From assembly GCF_000718015.1 (NCBI RefSeq), contig NZ_JODY01000031.1, forward strand, positions 62,001-126,000: DNA of 64,000 bases, written 5' to 3'. The position numbers were made by a program, and so were the translations under genes. A model generated the notes under the pieces. The model was given only the letters and a program-made list of their open reading frames with translations. It was not told the DNA's origin and did no database searches. The DNA comes from Streptomyces catenulae. Its GTDB lineage: Bacteria > Actinomycetota > Actinomycetes > Streptomycetales > Streptomycetaceae. Every line of letters begins with the position of its first letter. Within the stretch, counting starts at the first letter, position 1. Positions 36,675 through 45,341 of this stretch are shown here, one piece after another.

Positions 36675-37142
36675 AAGAAGAACGGCACACCGCGGGCGCG
36701 CGCGGGCGGCTCCGGGGTGCGCCCCGCGGGGCCCGGTGCGGGCGGCGGCGCCGTGGCGGCGATGGCCCGGCCGGTGACGCCGGGCCGGATCGCGCTGTAC
36801 GTCCTGCTGCTGATCGGCGGGGTGCTGGTCGCGCCCGCCGGGGCGCTGTTGCAGGCCGCGTGGTTCCCCGGCGGACTGCTGCTGGCGCTGGCCGGGTTGA
36901 CGGGTCTGCTGTACGGCGGCGGGCGGGCCACCGAGACCGTCTCCGGGGTGCTGGTGCCGGGCGCCGCCTGGCTCGTCACCGTCTTCCTGCTGCTGGGCAC
37001 CACCCGTCCGGAGGGTGACTTCCTCTTCGGCGCCGGGCTCGGCTCGTACCTCTTCCTGCTGGGCGGGATTCTGGTGGCTGTGATCTGTGCCACCGCGGCG
37101 CAGCGGCGTGCGCTGGGCGCTCCGACCGGCCGGGCCGCCTGA
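36645..37142 (+). CDS. DUF6113-like integral membrane protein downstream of mshB
   Basis: A 165-residue membrane protein. About 45 N-terminal residues are polar and disordered, followed by roughly four helices ([53 protein letters not shown] and [20 protein letters not shown]). The function is unknown. The gene follows mshB in a coupled arrangement, which hints at co-expression rather than a shared pathway. The start could be the ATG at 36645 (overlapping mshB) or the duplicated ATG at 36663. Confidence 0.7.
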   Translation: MSEDGRMSEEKKNGTPRARAGGSGVRPAGPGAGGGAVAAMARPVTPGRIALYVLLLIGGVLVAPAGALLQAAWFPGGLLLALAGLTGLLYGGGRATETVSGVLVPGAAWLVTVFLLLGTTRPEGDFLFGAGLGSYLFLLGGILVAVICATAAQRRALGAPTGRAA

Positions 37143-37360
37143 TCACGGGGTCCATACCTGGACATATGCCGTGGCGCACGGGGTGAGTTGACCGTGCGCC
37201 GGGGGTTCCCCCGTCGTCGTGGTCTTCCCGTGCTCCACGGGTACCCCTGTGCGGCGGCCAGTATGGTGGTGCGCGCCGCCGCGCCGCCCTCGGGGCGCCC
37301 CCCGGGACGAGACCCGAGATCACCTCTGACGAGCGGCGGAGCCAACCGGGAGAACCTGCT

Positions 37361-39526
37361 TTGAGTCGTGAATCTGACAGTTCGTCCTCCGGCCCCCAGG
37401 GCCGGGGCAACGCCGTCTATCCCTCGGGAACGCCGCCGTACGGCACCCCCAGGGGAGAAGGCGAGGCGGCGACCGGTGCCGCCGCGCAGCCGGAGGAGCA
37501 GAAGACCGAGACCACGCTGACGACGCGGATCAAGATCAACATTCCGGGCTCGCGGCCCATCCCGCCCGTCGTCGTGCGCAAGCCCGTGGGTGAGGAGTCC
37601 GGCATGAGTGCAGCGACCGGAGCGAACGGCACGTCAGGGGAGGGCGGCGCGCCCGCTCCCGACGCGGCGGCGGACGAGGCGGGCGGACCGCCCCGGCTCC
37701 CGCGCCGCTCGCCCGCCGCCCAGCGCCCCGGCGGCGCCGCGGCCCGGCCCGGCGCCTCGTCCGGCTCCGGCGACGGCACCAGTTCCTGGTTCGCCCCGCG
37801 CAAGGGCCAGAGCGCGTCCTCGACGACCGGCTCGCACCCGGCGCCCGGCGCCTCGTCCACGACGGGCTCGCACCCGGCGCCCGACGTCTCCTCGACGACC
37901 GGCTCGCACCCCGCGCCCGGCGCCTCGACCACCACCGGCTCGCACCGCGCGCCCGGTGCGCCGGACGCGGGCGGCGCCGCGCCGTCCCGGCCGGACCTGC
38001 CGTACTTCTCGGACGCCCCGGCCGGTGGCGCCGAGCCGTCCGGCGGCGACCCGCTCGGGCTCTCGCCGTTCGACGGCGGCGGCCGCCCGGCCGGAGAGCC
38101 CTCGCCGTTCGACGCCCCGGCGCCCGGCGCCGCCTCGCCGTTCGACGCGCCCGCCGCTGACCTGAGCCCGTTCGACACTCCCGCGGCGAAGGCGCCCAGC
38201 GGTCCCACCACCGGGCCCGCCCGCGGCCGGAGCGCGGTCACCCTGCCGCCCGGCTTCAGCGACCCGGCCGCGGGTGAGACCGCGCCGACCGGGCCCGGCA
38301 CCGGTGCCCCGGCCGGGATCACCGGCGGTCTCGCCGCCGGTCCGGCCGCGGCTCCGAAGCCCGCACCGGCCAAGGGCCCCAAGGGTTCCGGTCCCCGCTC
38401 CGGCGGCCGGGGCGCCGGTGACACGCTCGTCGGCGGTATCCCGAAGGTCCCGTCGGCCGACGGCCCGTCGGCCTCGGGCACGAACGGCAAGGACGGCAAG
38501 AGCGGCAAGGACGGCAAGAACGCCGCCCCCGCGCCGCTGCCGAAGATCCCCGAGCCGATCAACCCGCCCAAGAAGAAGGGCCGCAACAAGCTGGTCCTGG
38601 CGGGCGTCGGAGTCGTCGTCCTCGCCGCGGTCGCCTACGGCGCCGGGCTGCTCCTCGACCACGCCGACGTCCCCAACAACACCACCGCGCTCGGTGTACC
38701 GATCGGCGGACAGGCCAAGGACGAGGCGGTCAAGAAGCTGGAGACGGCGCTCAAGGACCGCACCGACCAGCCGCTGAAGCTCACCGTCGACGGCGCCGAG
38801 CAGAGCCTCGACCCGGTCAAGGCGGGGCTGGGCGTCGATGTGCAGGCCACCGTCCGCAACGCCTCGGGCCGGGACTACAACCCGGTCTCCGTCATCGGCT
38901 CGCTCTTCGGCGTCGCCCGTACCGCGCAGCCCGCGATGACCACCGACGACGAGAAGCTGCAGATCGCGCTGGAGCAGGTCGCCGGGGGCTCCGGCGGTAC
39001 GCAGCCGGGCGAGGGCGGCATCACCTTCTCCGGCGGCCGGGCCGTGCCGCACTACGGCAAGCCCCACAAGGCCGTCGACGTCGCCGCGTCCAAGACGAAG
39101 GTGGCCGACGCCTACCGTGAGCGCGTCGCCACCGGCACCCAGCCGACGCTGACGCTGGCCGCCTCCACCCAGGAGCCGAAGGTCTCCAAGGAGGCGGTGG
39201 ACCGCGCGCTCAAGCAGTTCGCCGAGCCCGCGATGTCCGGCCTGATCACCGTCCGCACGGACGCCGCGCACACCGTGTCGTTCAGCCCGGAGAAGTCCAT
39301 CCCGAAGTTCCTCTCCTTCCGGCCGGGCGCCGACGGCAGCCTCGTCCCGTACTACGACAAGGACGCCCTCCAGGCGCTCTACGGCGACACCTTCAACGGC
39401 GTCCTGCTGACGAAGGGCGACGGCAGCAAGAAGCCGGTCACCCCCGCCGAGGTGGCCAGCGCCGTGCAGCTGGCGCTCCGGGGCACCACGCCCGCCGAGC
39501 GGGTGCAGACCATCGGCGCGGGCTGA
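37361..39526 (+). CDS. membrane-anchored peptidoglycan-binding protein with long disordered N-terminus
   Basis: A 721-residue type II membrane protein. Residues 1-~400 are Pro/Ala/Gly/Ser-rich and cytoplasmic, with 12-residue tandem repeats (SSTTGSHPAPGA) and SPFD-containing repeats. A transmembrane helix lies at ~411-432 (LVLAGVGVVVLAAVAYGAGL). The outer part has two PG_binding_4-type domains, as found in front of VanW or L,D-transpeptidase domains, but no catalytic domain follows. It probably tethers the cell wall to the membrane. The TTG at 37361 has GGGAGAA (37348-37354) 6 nt upstream. A TTG start is uncommon but no better one exists. A terminator follows. Confidence 0.75.
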   Translation: MSRESDSSSSGPQGRGNAVYPSGTPPYGTPRGEGEAATGAAAQPEEQKTETTLTTRIKINIPGSRPIPPVVVRKPVGEESGMSAATGANGTSGEGGAPAPDAAADEAGGPPRLPRRSPAAQRPGGAAARPGASSGSGDGTSSWFAPRKGQSASSTTGSHPAPGASSTTGSHPAPDVSSTTGSHPAPGASTTTGSHRAPGAPDAGGAAPSRPDLPYFSDAPAGGAEPSGGDPLGLSPFDGGGRPAGEPSPFDAPAPGAASPFDAPAADLSPFDTPAAKAPSGPTTGPARGRSAVTLPPGFSDPAAGETAPTGPGTGAPAGITGGLAAGPAAAPKPAPAKGPKGSGPRSGGRGAGDTLVGGIPKVPSADGPSASGTNGKDGKSGKDGKNAAPAPLPKIPEPINPPKKKGRNKLVLAGVGVVVLAAVAYGAGLLLDHADVPNNTTALGVPIGGQAKDEAVKKLETALKDRTDQPLKLTVDGAEQSLDPVKAGLGVDVQATVRNASGRDYNPVSVIGSLFGVARTAQPAMTTDDEKLQIALEQVAGGSGGTQPGEGGITFSGGRAVPHYGKPHKAVDVAASKTKVADAYRERVATGTQPTLTLAASTQEPKVSKEAVDRALKQFAEPAMSGLITVRTDAAHTVSFSPEKSIPKFLSFRPGADGSLVPYYDKDALQALYGDTFNGVLLTKGDGSKKPVTPAEVASAVQLALRGTTPAERVQTIGAG
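37817..37960 (+). repeat. four 36-bp tandem repeats inside the peptidoglycan-binding gene
   Basis: Four successive 12-codon units read SSTTGSHPAPGA, SSTTGSHPAPDV, SSTTGSHPAPGA and STTTGSHRAPGA. They lie in the disordered cytoplasmic tail and could vary in number between strains. Confidence 0.8.
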
Positions 39527-39543
39527 CCCCGTACCGTCTGCGA

Positions 39544-39588
39544 CGAGGCCCCCGGGGCGGCTCCCACCGAGCCGCCGCGGGGGCCTCG
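39544..39588 (+). terminator. terminator after the peptidoglycan-binding gene
   Basis: An outer 10-bp stem, CGAGGCCCCC (39544-39553) with GGGGGCCTCG (39579-39588), and an inner 8-bp stem, GGCGGCTC with GAGCCGCC. It starts 17 nt after the stop. Confidence 0.75.
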
Positions 39589-39589
39589 C

Positions 39590-39607
39590 CCATGACAGAT
39601 GTCATGG
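39590..39607. promoter_or_regulatory. palindromic operator upstream of the ABC exporter/two-component operon
   Basis: CCATGACA-GA-TGTCATGG is a perfect 8-2-8 palindrome, 57 bp before the ABC ATPase start. The position and symmetry fit a dimeric regulator. The NarL-type response regulator encoded at the end of the operon is the natural candidate, making this an autoregulatory site. Confidence 0.6.
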
Positions 39608-39664
39608 CGGACTGCGGACGGCCGACACTGCCGCCGACCCCCCTTCTGCGGCGAAGCTTGAGGC

Positions 39665-40630
39665 ATGACGACAACCTCAACCACCGCACCGGCCGCCGCG
39701 CGCCGGTCGGACGCGGCCCCCGTGGTCAGCTTCCGCGGGGTGACCAAGCGGTACGGCGCGGTGCGCGCCGTGGACGGCATCGATCTGGAGCTGCACCCGG
39801 GCGAGACGGTCGCCCTGCTCGGCCCCAACGGCGCCGGTAAGTCCTCCACCCTCGATCTGCTCCTCGGGCTGCGCGCCCCCGACTCCGGCACCGTCGACCT
39901 CTTCGGCACCACCCCGCAGCGGGCCATCGCCCAGGGCAGGGTCGGCGCGATGCTGCAGAGCGGCGGGCTGATGCAGGGCGTCAAGGTCCGCGAACTGGTC
40001 GGCCTCGCCCGGGACCTGCACCCGCGCGCGTACCCGCTCGACGCGATCCTGCGCGCCGCCGACCTCACCGACCTCGCCGACCGCATGGTCGACAAGCTCT
40101 CCGGCGGCCAGCAGCAGCGGGTCCGCTTCGCCCTCGCCACCGCCGGTGCCAACGATCTGATCGTGCTGGACGAGCCGACCACCGGGATGGACGTCTCGGC
40201 CCGGCAGGCGTTCTGGGGCACCATGCGCGCCCAGGCGGCGGCGGGCCGCACCGTCCTCTTCGCCACGCACTACCTCGAAGAGGCCGACGCCATCGCCGAC
40301 CGGGTGATCGTGCTGCACCGCGGCACCGTCCTCGCCGACGGCACCGCCACCGAGATCAAGGCCCGCGCCGGGGCCCGCCGGATCGCTTTCGACCTGGACA
40401 CCGCCGTGGACGGCGCGGCGCTGCGCGCGCTGCCCGCCCTCACCGCGCTGGAGGTCTCCGGCCGTACCGTCCGCATCCAGTCGCACGACGCCGACGCGAC
40501 CGTCCACGCGGTCTACGGCCTCGGCCTCTACCCGCGGAACCTGGAGGTCGCCGGGCTCGGCCTGGAGCAGGCGTTCCTCGCGCTGACCGCCGCCACCGAC
40601 GACGCCACCGCCGGGGAGGCGGGACGATGA
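39665..40630 (+). CDS. ABC-2 type exporter, ATP-binding subunit
   Basis: A 321-residue ATPase of the DrrA/antibiotic-lipid exporter group. Walker A is GPNGAGKSS, the Q-loop region is AMLQSGGLMQG, the signature is LSGGQQQRVRFALA, Walker B is LIVLDEPTTGMD and the switch His lies in FATHYLEEAD. The C-terminal ~90 residues form the accessory domain usual in this group. The ATG at 39665 has GAGG only 1 nt away, so initiation is weakly supported. It is first of four translationally linked genes (ATPase, permease, histidine kinase, response regulator), the layout of stress-sensing export systems such as those next to DesKR/LiaSR-type pairs. Confidence 0.9.
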   Translation: MTTTSTTAPAAARRSDAAPVVSFRGVTKRYGAVRAVDGIDLELHPGETVALLGPNGAGKSSTLDLLLGLRAPDSGTVDLFGTTPQRAIAQGRVGAMLQSGGLMQGVKVRELVGLARDLHPRAYPLDAILRAADLTDLADRMVDKLSGGQQQRVRFALATAGANDLIVLDEPTTGMDVSARQAFWGTMRAQAAAGRTVLFATHYLEEADAIADRVIVLHRGTVLADGTATEIKARAGARRIAFDLDTAVDGAALRALPALTALEVSGRTVRIQSHDADATVHAVYGLGLYPRNLEVAGLGLEQAFLALTAATDDATAGEAGR

Positions 40631-41364
40631 CCACCCTGATCCTGCTGGAGATCCGCCGCGCGCTGCGGAACAAGAAGTTCATGTTCTTCTCGGTGATCTA
40701 TCCGCCGGGGCTCTACCTGATCATCGCGGGCGGCGCAGACGGCGCCCGGATGCCCGGGATGCGGCTCGACATGGGGATGTACTACATGGTCGCGATGGCC
40801 GCCTTCGGCGCCATGACCGCCGTCCTCCTCGGCAACGCCGAACAGATCGCCAAGGAGCGCGAACTGGGCTGGGTGCGCCAGCTGCGGCTGACCGCGCTGC
40901 CCGGCCGCGGCTACGTCGGCGCCAAGATCGCCGCGGCGGCCACCGTCAGCCTGCCGTCGATCGTGCTGGTGCTGCTGGCCGGTGCGGTCGTCAAGGGGGT
41001 CCGGCTGGAGGTCTGGCAGTGGGCCGCCATCGCGCTCTCCACCTGGCTCGGCAGCTTCGTCTTCGCCGCCCTCGGCGTCGCCATCGGCTACCTCGCCACC
41101 GGCGACGCGGTCCGCCCGATCAGCATGCTCTGCTACTTCGGCCTGGCCTTCCTCGGCGGCCTGTGGATGCCGCTGACGATCCTGCCGCAGTGGGTGCAGA
41201 ACCTCGCCGACTACGTCCCCACCCACGCCTACGCCGCGCTGGGCACCGCCATCGAGGGCGGCACCGGACCGCATCCGAAGGACGTCGCGGTCCTCCTGGT
41301 ATATCTGGCGCTCTTCGTGAGCGGCGCGGCGTGGCTGTACCGCAAGGACACCCGGAAGGCATGA
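40627..41364 (+). CDS. ABC-2 type exporter, permease subunit
   Basis: A 245-residue ABC-2 permease with about six transmembrane helices, including a first hydrophobic stretch FMFFSVIYPPGLYLIIAGG and a late CYFGLAFLGGLWMPLTILPQ, a hallmark of this family. The amphipathic elbow helix at the N-terminus (ILLEIRRALRNKKF) should contact the ATPase. The ATG overlaps the ATPase stop (ATGA). Its substrate is not evident. Drugs, lipids or antimicrobial peptides are the usual cargo. Confidence 0.88.
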   Translation: MTTLILLEIRRALRNKKFMFFSVIYPPGLYLIIAGGADGARMPGMRLDMGMYYMVAMAAFGAMTAVLLGNAEQIAKERELGWVRQLRLTALPGRGYVGAKIAAAATVSLPSIVLVLLAGAVVKGVRLEVWQWAAIALSTWLGSFVFAALGVAIGYLATGDAVRPISMLCYFGLAFLGGLWMPLTILPQWVQNLADYVPTHAYAALGTAIEGGTGPHPKDVAVLLVYLALFVSGAAWLYRKDTRKA

Positions 41365-41368
41365 CGAC

Positions 41369-42646
41369 GTGACGACGGAGCGCGGGCCCCGGGCGCCCGG
41401 GACGGACGACGACATCCCGATCCGGATGGGACAGCCGGCCCGGACCCGGCGGCAGGCGGTCTCCAAGGCGCTGTGGATCAGCGTCTGGATGCTCTACCTC
41501 GCGGGCCCGGTCGCCGACCTCTTCACCGGCTCCGCCCCGCTCACCACCCGCGTCCTGGGCGCCGTCGGCCTCGCGGTGTACGTGGCGCTCTACTTCGCGC
41601 TGGTCTTCCGCCACATGTGGCGGGGCGTCACGGTGCGGGCCGTCTACCCGCTGCTCGTCGTGCTGCTGGCGCTCTCCGTCGCCCTCGTCTGGAACCTCGG
41701 CCCCAACTGGCTGGTGCTCTTCATCTTCACCTCGGTGGCCACCGGCGTCGTGCTGCCGTGGGAGCACGCCCGCTGGGCCGTCCCCGCCGTCACCGTCGTC
41801 CTGCTGACCGTCGGCCTCCGCTTCCCGGAGGTCCGCGGCTACTACCTCCTGGCGTACGGCCTCCCGGCGCTCGGCACCGGCTACACGATGATCGGCGTGC
41901 AGTACCTGATCCGTACGACGAAGGAGCTGCGCGCCGCACGGGAGGAGGTCGCCCGCCTCGCCGCCAACGACGAACGGCTGCGGATGGCCCGTGACCTGCA
42001 CGATCTGCTGGGCCACTCGCTCTCGCTGATCACGCTCAAGAGCGAGCTGGCGGGCCGGATGCTGCCCGGCCGCCCCGAGGACGCCGCGGCGCAGGTCGCC
42101 GACATCGAACGGGTCGGCCGACAGGCCCTGGTGGACGTCCGCGAAGCCGTCACCGGCTACCGCAGGCCCCGCCTCGCCGTCGAACTGGCCGGGGCCCGCG
42201 CCGCGTTGCGCACCGCCGGGATCACGGCGGACGCCGACCCGGCCCTGGAGCGGGACCCCGCGCTGCCGGAGCCGGTCGAGTCCGCGCTGGCCTGGGCGCT
42301 GCGGGAGGCCGTCACCAACGTCGTCCGGCACAGCGGCGCCCGGCGCTGCACCCTGCGGCTCACGGAGGAGCGCGACCCGGACGGCGTGCCCGCGCTGCGG
42401 CTGACCGTCGCGGACGACGGCGTCGGCGCGGCGCGCGGCACCGCCGAGGGCAACGGTCTCGGCGGTCTCCGCGAACGGCTCGCGCTCAGCGGCGGCCGGT
42501 TGGAGACGGGCCCGGGCGACGGCCGGGGCTTCCGGCTCGCGGCGGTCGTACCGGTGCCGGCCGAGGGGACCGTCCCCGACGGGGGCGGGGACGGCCCGGC
42601 GGACGGGGCCCCCGCGGCGCCGCCCGCACCGGGGACGGCGCGGTAG
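41369..42646 (+). CDS. sensor histidine kinase, DesK/NarX-like (HisKA_3)
   Basis: A 425-residue membrane kinase. Five to six N-terminal helices (~35-175) form a small membrane sensor with little outside loop, as in DesK or LiaS-type intramembrane sensors. The phospho-acceptor is His211 in ARDLHDLLGHSLSLI, and the HATPase_c domain (~300-395) contains EAVTNVVRHS and DDGVGAARGTAEGNGLGG. The C-terminal ~25 residues are Pro/Ala/Gly-rich. The GTG at 41369 has GGAAGG (41354-41359) 9 nt upstream and lies 4 bp after the permease stop. It should phosphorylate the response regulator encoded just downstream. Confidence 0.9.
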   Translation: MTTERGPRAPGTDDDIPIRMGQPARTRRQAVSKALWISVWMLYLAGPVADLFTGSAPLTTRVLGAVGLAVYVALYFALVFRHMWRGVTVRAVYPLLVVLLALSVALVWNLGPNWLVLFIFTSVATGVVLPWEHARWAVPAVTVVLLTVGLRFPEVRGYYLLAYGLPALGTGYTMIGVQYLIRTTKELRAAREEVARLAANDERLRMARDLHDLLGHSLSLITLKSELAGRMLPGRPEDAAAQVADIERVGRQALVDVREAVTGYRRPRLAVELAGARAALRTAGITADADPALERDPALPEPVESALAWALREAVTNVVRHSGARRCTLRLTEERDPDGVPALRLTVADDGVGAARGTAEGNGLGGLRERLALSGGRLETGPGDGRGFRLAAVVPVPAEGTVPDGGGDGPADGAPAAPPAPGTAR

Positions 42647-42705
42647 CCGGGGCGGGCGCGGGTCCGTGCCCCGGCCCGCCGCCGCGCTCCCCGTAAGCTG
42701 GCCGC

Positions 42706-43311
42706 ATGATCCGTCTGCTGCTCGCCGAGGACCAGTCCATGGTCCGGGAGGCGCTCGCCGCGCTGCTGGAGCTGGAGGACGATCTCCGGGTCGTCGCCCA
42801 GGCGTCCCGGGGCGACGAGGTCGTCGAGCTGGCCCGGGAGCACGCCGTCGACGTCGCGCTGCTCGACATCGAGATGCCCGGCATGAGCGGTCTGGACGCG
42901 GCCGCCGCCCTGCACACCGCACTGCCCGGGGTGCGGATCGTCATCCTCACCACCTTCGGGCGGCCCGGCTATCTGCGCCGCGCGATGGAGGCGGGCGCCG
43001 CCGCGTTCCTGGTCAAGGACGCCCCGGCAGCCCGCCTCGCGGAGGCCGTCCGGCGGGTGCTGGGCGGTGAGCGGGTCATCGACCCGGCGCTCGCGGCCGC
43101 CGCGCTCGCCGACGGCGTCAGCCCGCTCACCGACCGCGAACGCGAGATCCTGATCCGCGCCGACGAGGGCGGCACCCAGGCGGAACTGGCCCGCCACTTC
43201 CACCTCTCGCAGGGCACGGTCCGCAACCACCTCTCCAACGCCATCCGCAAGACCGGCGCCCGCAACCGCGCCGAGGCGGTCCGCACGGCCCGCGAGAAGG
43301 GCTGGCTCTGA
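42706..43311 (+). CDS. NarL/FixJ-family response regulator
   Basis: A 201-residue two-domain regulator. The receiver domain (~1-118) has the phospho-acceptor Asp54 in ALLDIEMPG, acidic residues in LAEDQSM, Thr in ILTTFG and Lys in FLVKDAP. The LuxR-type helix-turn-helix (~135-195) contains SPLTDREREIL and LSQGTVRNHLSNAIRKTGA. It follows the kinase by 59 bp and has its own TAAGCT (42694-42699) 6 nt before the ATG, suggesting an additional leaderless promoter. It likely binds the palindrome at 39590-39607. Confidence 0.9.
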   Translation: MIRLLLAEDQSMVREALAALLELEDDLRVVAQASRGDEVVELAREHAVDVALLDIEMPGMSGLDAAAALHTALPGVRIVILTTFGRPGYLRRAMEAGAAAFLVKDAPAARLAEAVRRVLGGERVIDPALAAAALADGVSPLTDREREILIRADEGGTQAELARHFHLSQGTVRNHLSNAIRKTGARNRAEAVRTAREKGWL

Positions 43312-43338
43312 GCCGGTCCGAAGGACCCGGCGGGCGCC

Positions 43339-44196
43339 TCAGTTGAGCAACGCCCGGACCTCCGCCGCGCGCCCCCGCACCGTCTCCGCCGTCGCCGCGT
43401 CCACCGCCTCGACCACCCGGGCATACTCCTCCAGCTCGGCCGCGCCCTCCAGGAAGCGGCCGCAGTTCACCAGCGCCTGGGCGCGGTCGTGGCGGAGCCG
43501 GGCCGGGTGGCTGGGGAGCAGCAGGGCCAGTTCGACCGCCCACAGGCCCACCGGGCCGTGCTCGGGACGGGCCTGCGCCCAGGCGCGGATGTTGTTCAGG
43601 ATCCGCGCCACGGTCTCCAGCGGATCGGCGGGCAGCAGCATCGGCGCCTCCAGCGCCACCCCGGCGCCCGCCACCAGCTCCGTCGCGTCCGCCTCGGTGA
43701 GCAACCGGCCCCCGGCGAACGGATCGGCCAGCACATGCGCCCCGCGCGGATCGCCGAACCCGACGACGTAACGGCCCGGCAGCGCCACCCCGTACACCGG
43801 CGCCCCGGCCCGCCGGGCGACCTCCGTCCACACCACCGACAGCAGGATCGGCAGCCCGCGCCGCCGCCGCACCACCTCGTGCAGCAGCGACGACCCCAGC
43901 CGCCGGTAGTCGGCGGGCACTCCGCCGAACCCCAGGCGGCGGCCGAGGAGTTCGCCGACGTTACGGGCCCACGCCGTCGGGCCGCCCTCCGGCGCGAACG
44001 GCAGCTGCCCGGCCAGGGCGTCCAGTTCGATCTCGACGGCGTCCATGCCCGCCTCGTCCAGCGCCGGATCGGCCTCCGCCGCGATCAGCAGACAGAGCAG
44101 CACCAGATCGGGCCGCTCGGCCCGCGCCTCCTCGGCGAACCGCCGCCGTCGCGCCCGCGCCGCCTCCTCGGACCCGCCGGGCCCGCCCCCGCTCAG
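43339..44196 (-). CDS. SirB1-like transglutaminase/TPR-fold protein
   Basis: A 285-residue protein of the SirB1 group: an N-terminal transglutaminase-like core (AGMDAVEIELDALAG, then LLHEVVRRRRGLPILLSVVW and VVGFGDPRGAHVLADPFAGG) and C-terminal TPR-like helices (ILNNIRAWAQ, then LRHDRAQALVNCGRFLEGAA). Its molecular role is unclear in actinobacteria. The start is uncertain. The conserved N-terminus FAEEARAERPDL has no ATG or GTG before it, but a CTG at 44196 overlaps the previous gene's TGA (CTGA). This fits coupled initiation at a rare CTG codon. The first GTG (44103) would cut into the domain. Confidence 0.75.
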   Translation of the reverse strand: MSGGGPGGSEEAARARRRRFAEEARAERPDLVLLCLLIAAEADPALDEAGMDAVEIELDALAGQLPFAPEGGPTAWARNVGELLGRRLGFGGVPADYRRLGSSLLHEVVRRRRGLPILLSVVWTEVARRAGAPVYGVALPGRYVVGFGDPRGAHVLADPFAGGRLLTEADATELVAGAGVALEAPMLLPADPLETVARILNNIRAWAQARPEHGPVGLWAVELALLLPSHPARLRHDRAQALVNCGRFLEGAAELEEYARVVEAVDAATAETVRGRAAEVRALLN

Positions 44197-45203
44197 GGCG
44201 CCACCGCCGCGGGCGCGGTCCGGTAGTGGTAGCCGTGGTGGTCGGTGAAGCCCAGCCCGTCGTAGAGCCCGAGCGCCGCCGCGTTGTCCGCCTCGACCTG
44301 GAGGTACGCGGCCGACGCCCCCTCGTCCAGCGCACCGGCGGCGAGCGCCGCCATCACCAGCCGGGCCAGCCCCCGGCGCCGCGCCCCGGGCGCCACCTCG
44401 ACCGCCGCGAACCCGGCCCACCGGCCGTCCACCACACAGCGCCCGATCGCCTCCGCACCGCCGTCGGCGCCCTCGACCGTCGCGAACCGGACCGACGGAC
44501 CACCGGTCAGCACCGCCCGCGCCTCGGGCACCGGCCCACCCGCCCGGTGGTAGCGCGCCAGCCATGCCGCGTCCGGCTCCCGGCTCAGGCGTACCCGGGT
44601 CAGGTCGGCGCCGGTGTCGGCCAGCGGCGCCAGCGCAGCGGTGCGTACCAGGGTGTGGCCGGACGCCGTCCAGCCGCGCCGCTCCAGGGCACCGGCCAGT
44701 TCCTCGGCGGTGTCCGGGCGGCCGGTGGTGACGGCGACGACCGGCGGCAGGGTGCGCTCGGTGTACCAGCGGACGGTGTGCGCCAGCGCCTCGTCCAGCG
44801 GGACACCGGGGTCGCCGAGCGGCAGCACCGAGTTGGCCCGCCGGGTGAAGCCGCCGGACGCCCGCAGTGTCCAGCCGCCGAGACGTTCGGTCTCGACCGC
44901 CGGCCAGCCGCGGGCGGCCACCTCCGTCAGTTCCCGGACATCCGCGGCCGGGCCCCGCCGCCGGGCCGGGGTCGCGGGCACCACCTTCGCCGCGACCAGC
45001 AGTTCTTCCGCGATCCGGACCTGCTCGCCATTCCTGCGTGTGATGATGAGCACACCCTCGGTCCAGGATGTGAGCACCCCGACCGCGTCCGTGAACGCCC
45101 ACTGACCTGCACTGTCGTCCGTACGGCGCCGGACCGATACCCTTTTGCCCACGTCAGCATGGGTGATGCGAACTTCAGCACGACCGTCGGTCATGAATTC
45201 CAC
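44193..45203 (-). CDS. GNAT-family N-acetyltransferase with N-terminal beta-rich domain
   Basis: A 336-residue protein. Residues 1-~80 form a small beta domain (AEVRITHADVGKRVSVRRRT, then VGVLTSWTEGVLIITRRNGE) seen in actinomycete homologues. Residues ~90-330 are a double GNAT-like region with the acetyl-CoA loop VAPGARRRGLARLVMAAL and the late motif ADNAAALGLYDGLGF. The substrate is unknown. A GTG at 45203 and an ATG at 45194 are both possible. I keep the GTG because the residues between fit my memory of homologues. It is divergent from fdxA across a 138-bp promoter region and coupled to the SirB1-like gene. Confidence 0.78.
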   Translation of the reverse strand: MEFMTDGRAEVRITHADVGKRVSVRRRTDDSAGQWAFTDAVGVLTSWTEGVLIITRRNGEQVRIAEELLVAAKVVPATPARRRGPAADVRELTEVAARGWPAVETERLGGWTLRASGGFTRRANSVLPLGDPGVPLDEALAHTVRWYTERTLPPVVAVTTGRPDTAEELAGALERRGWTASGHTLVRTAALAPLADTGADLTRVRLSREPDAAWLARYHRAGGPVPEARAVLTGGPSVRFATVEGADGGAEAIGRCVVDGRWAGFAAVEVAPGARRRGLARLVMAALAAGALDEGASAAYLQVEADNAAALGLYDGLGFTDHHGYHYRTAPAAVAP

Positions 45204-45341
45204 CGCTCTTCCCGCCCCTCTTGTTCGTCTCGTGCCCGGGAACGGAGATACTAGGTGCGGGCATCGACGACGCCGCGCTCCCGCGCGCCCTGCGGCGGCC
45301 TGCCAATCGGTCCGCCGGCCCTACCGAGGAGGAACGACAGC

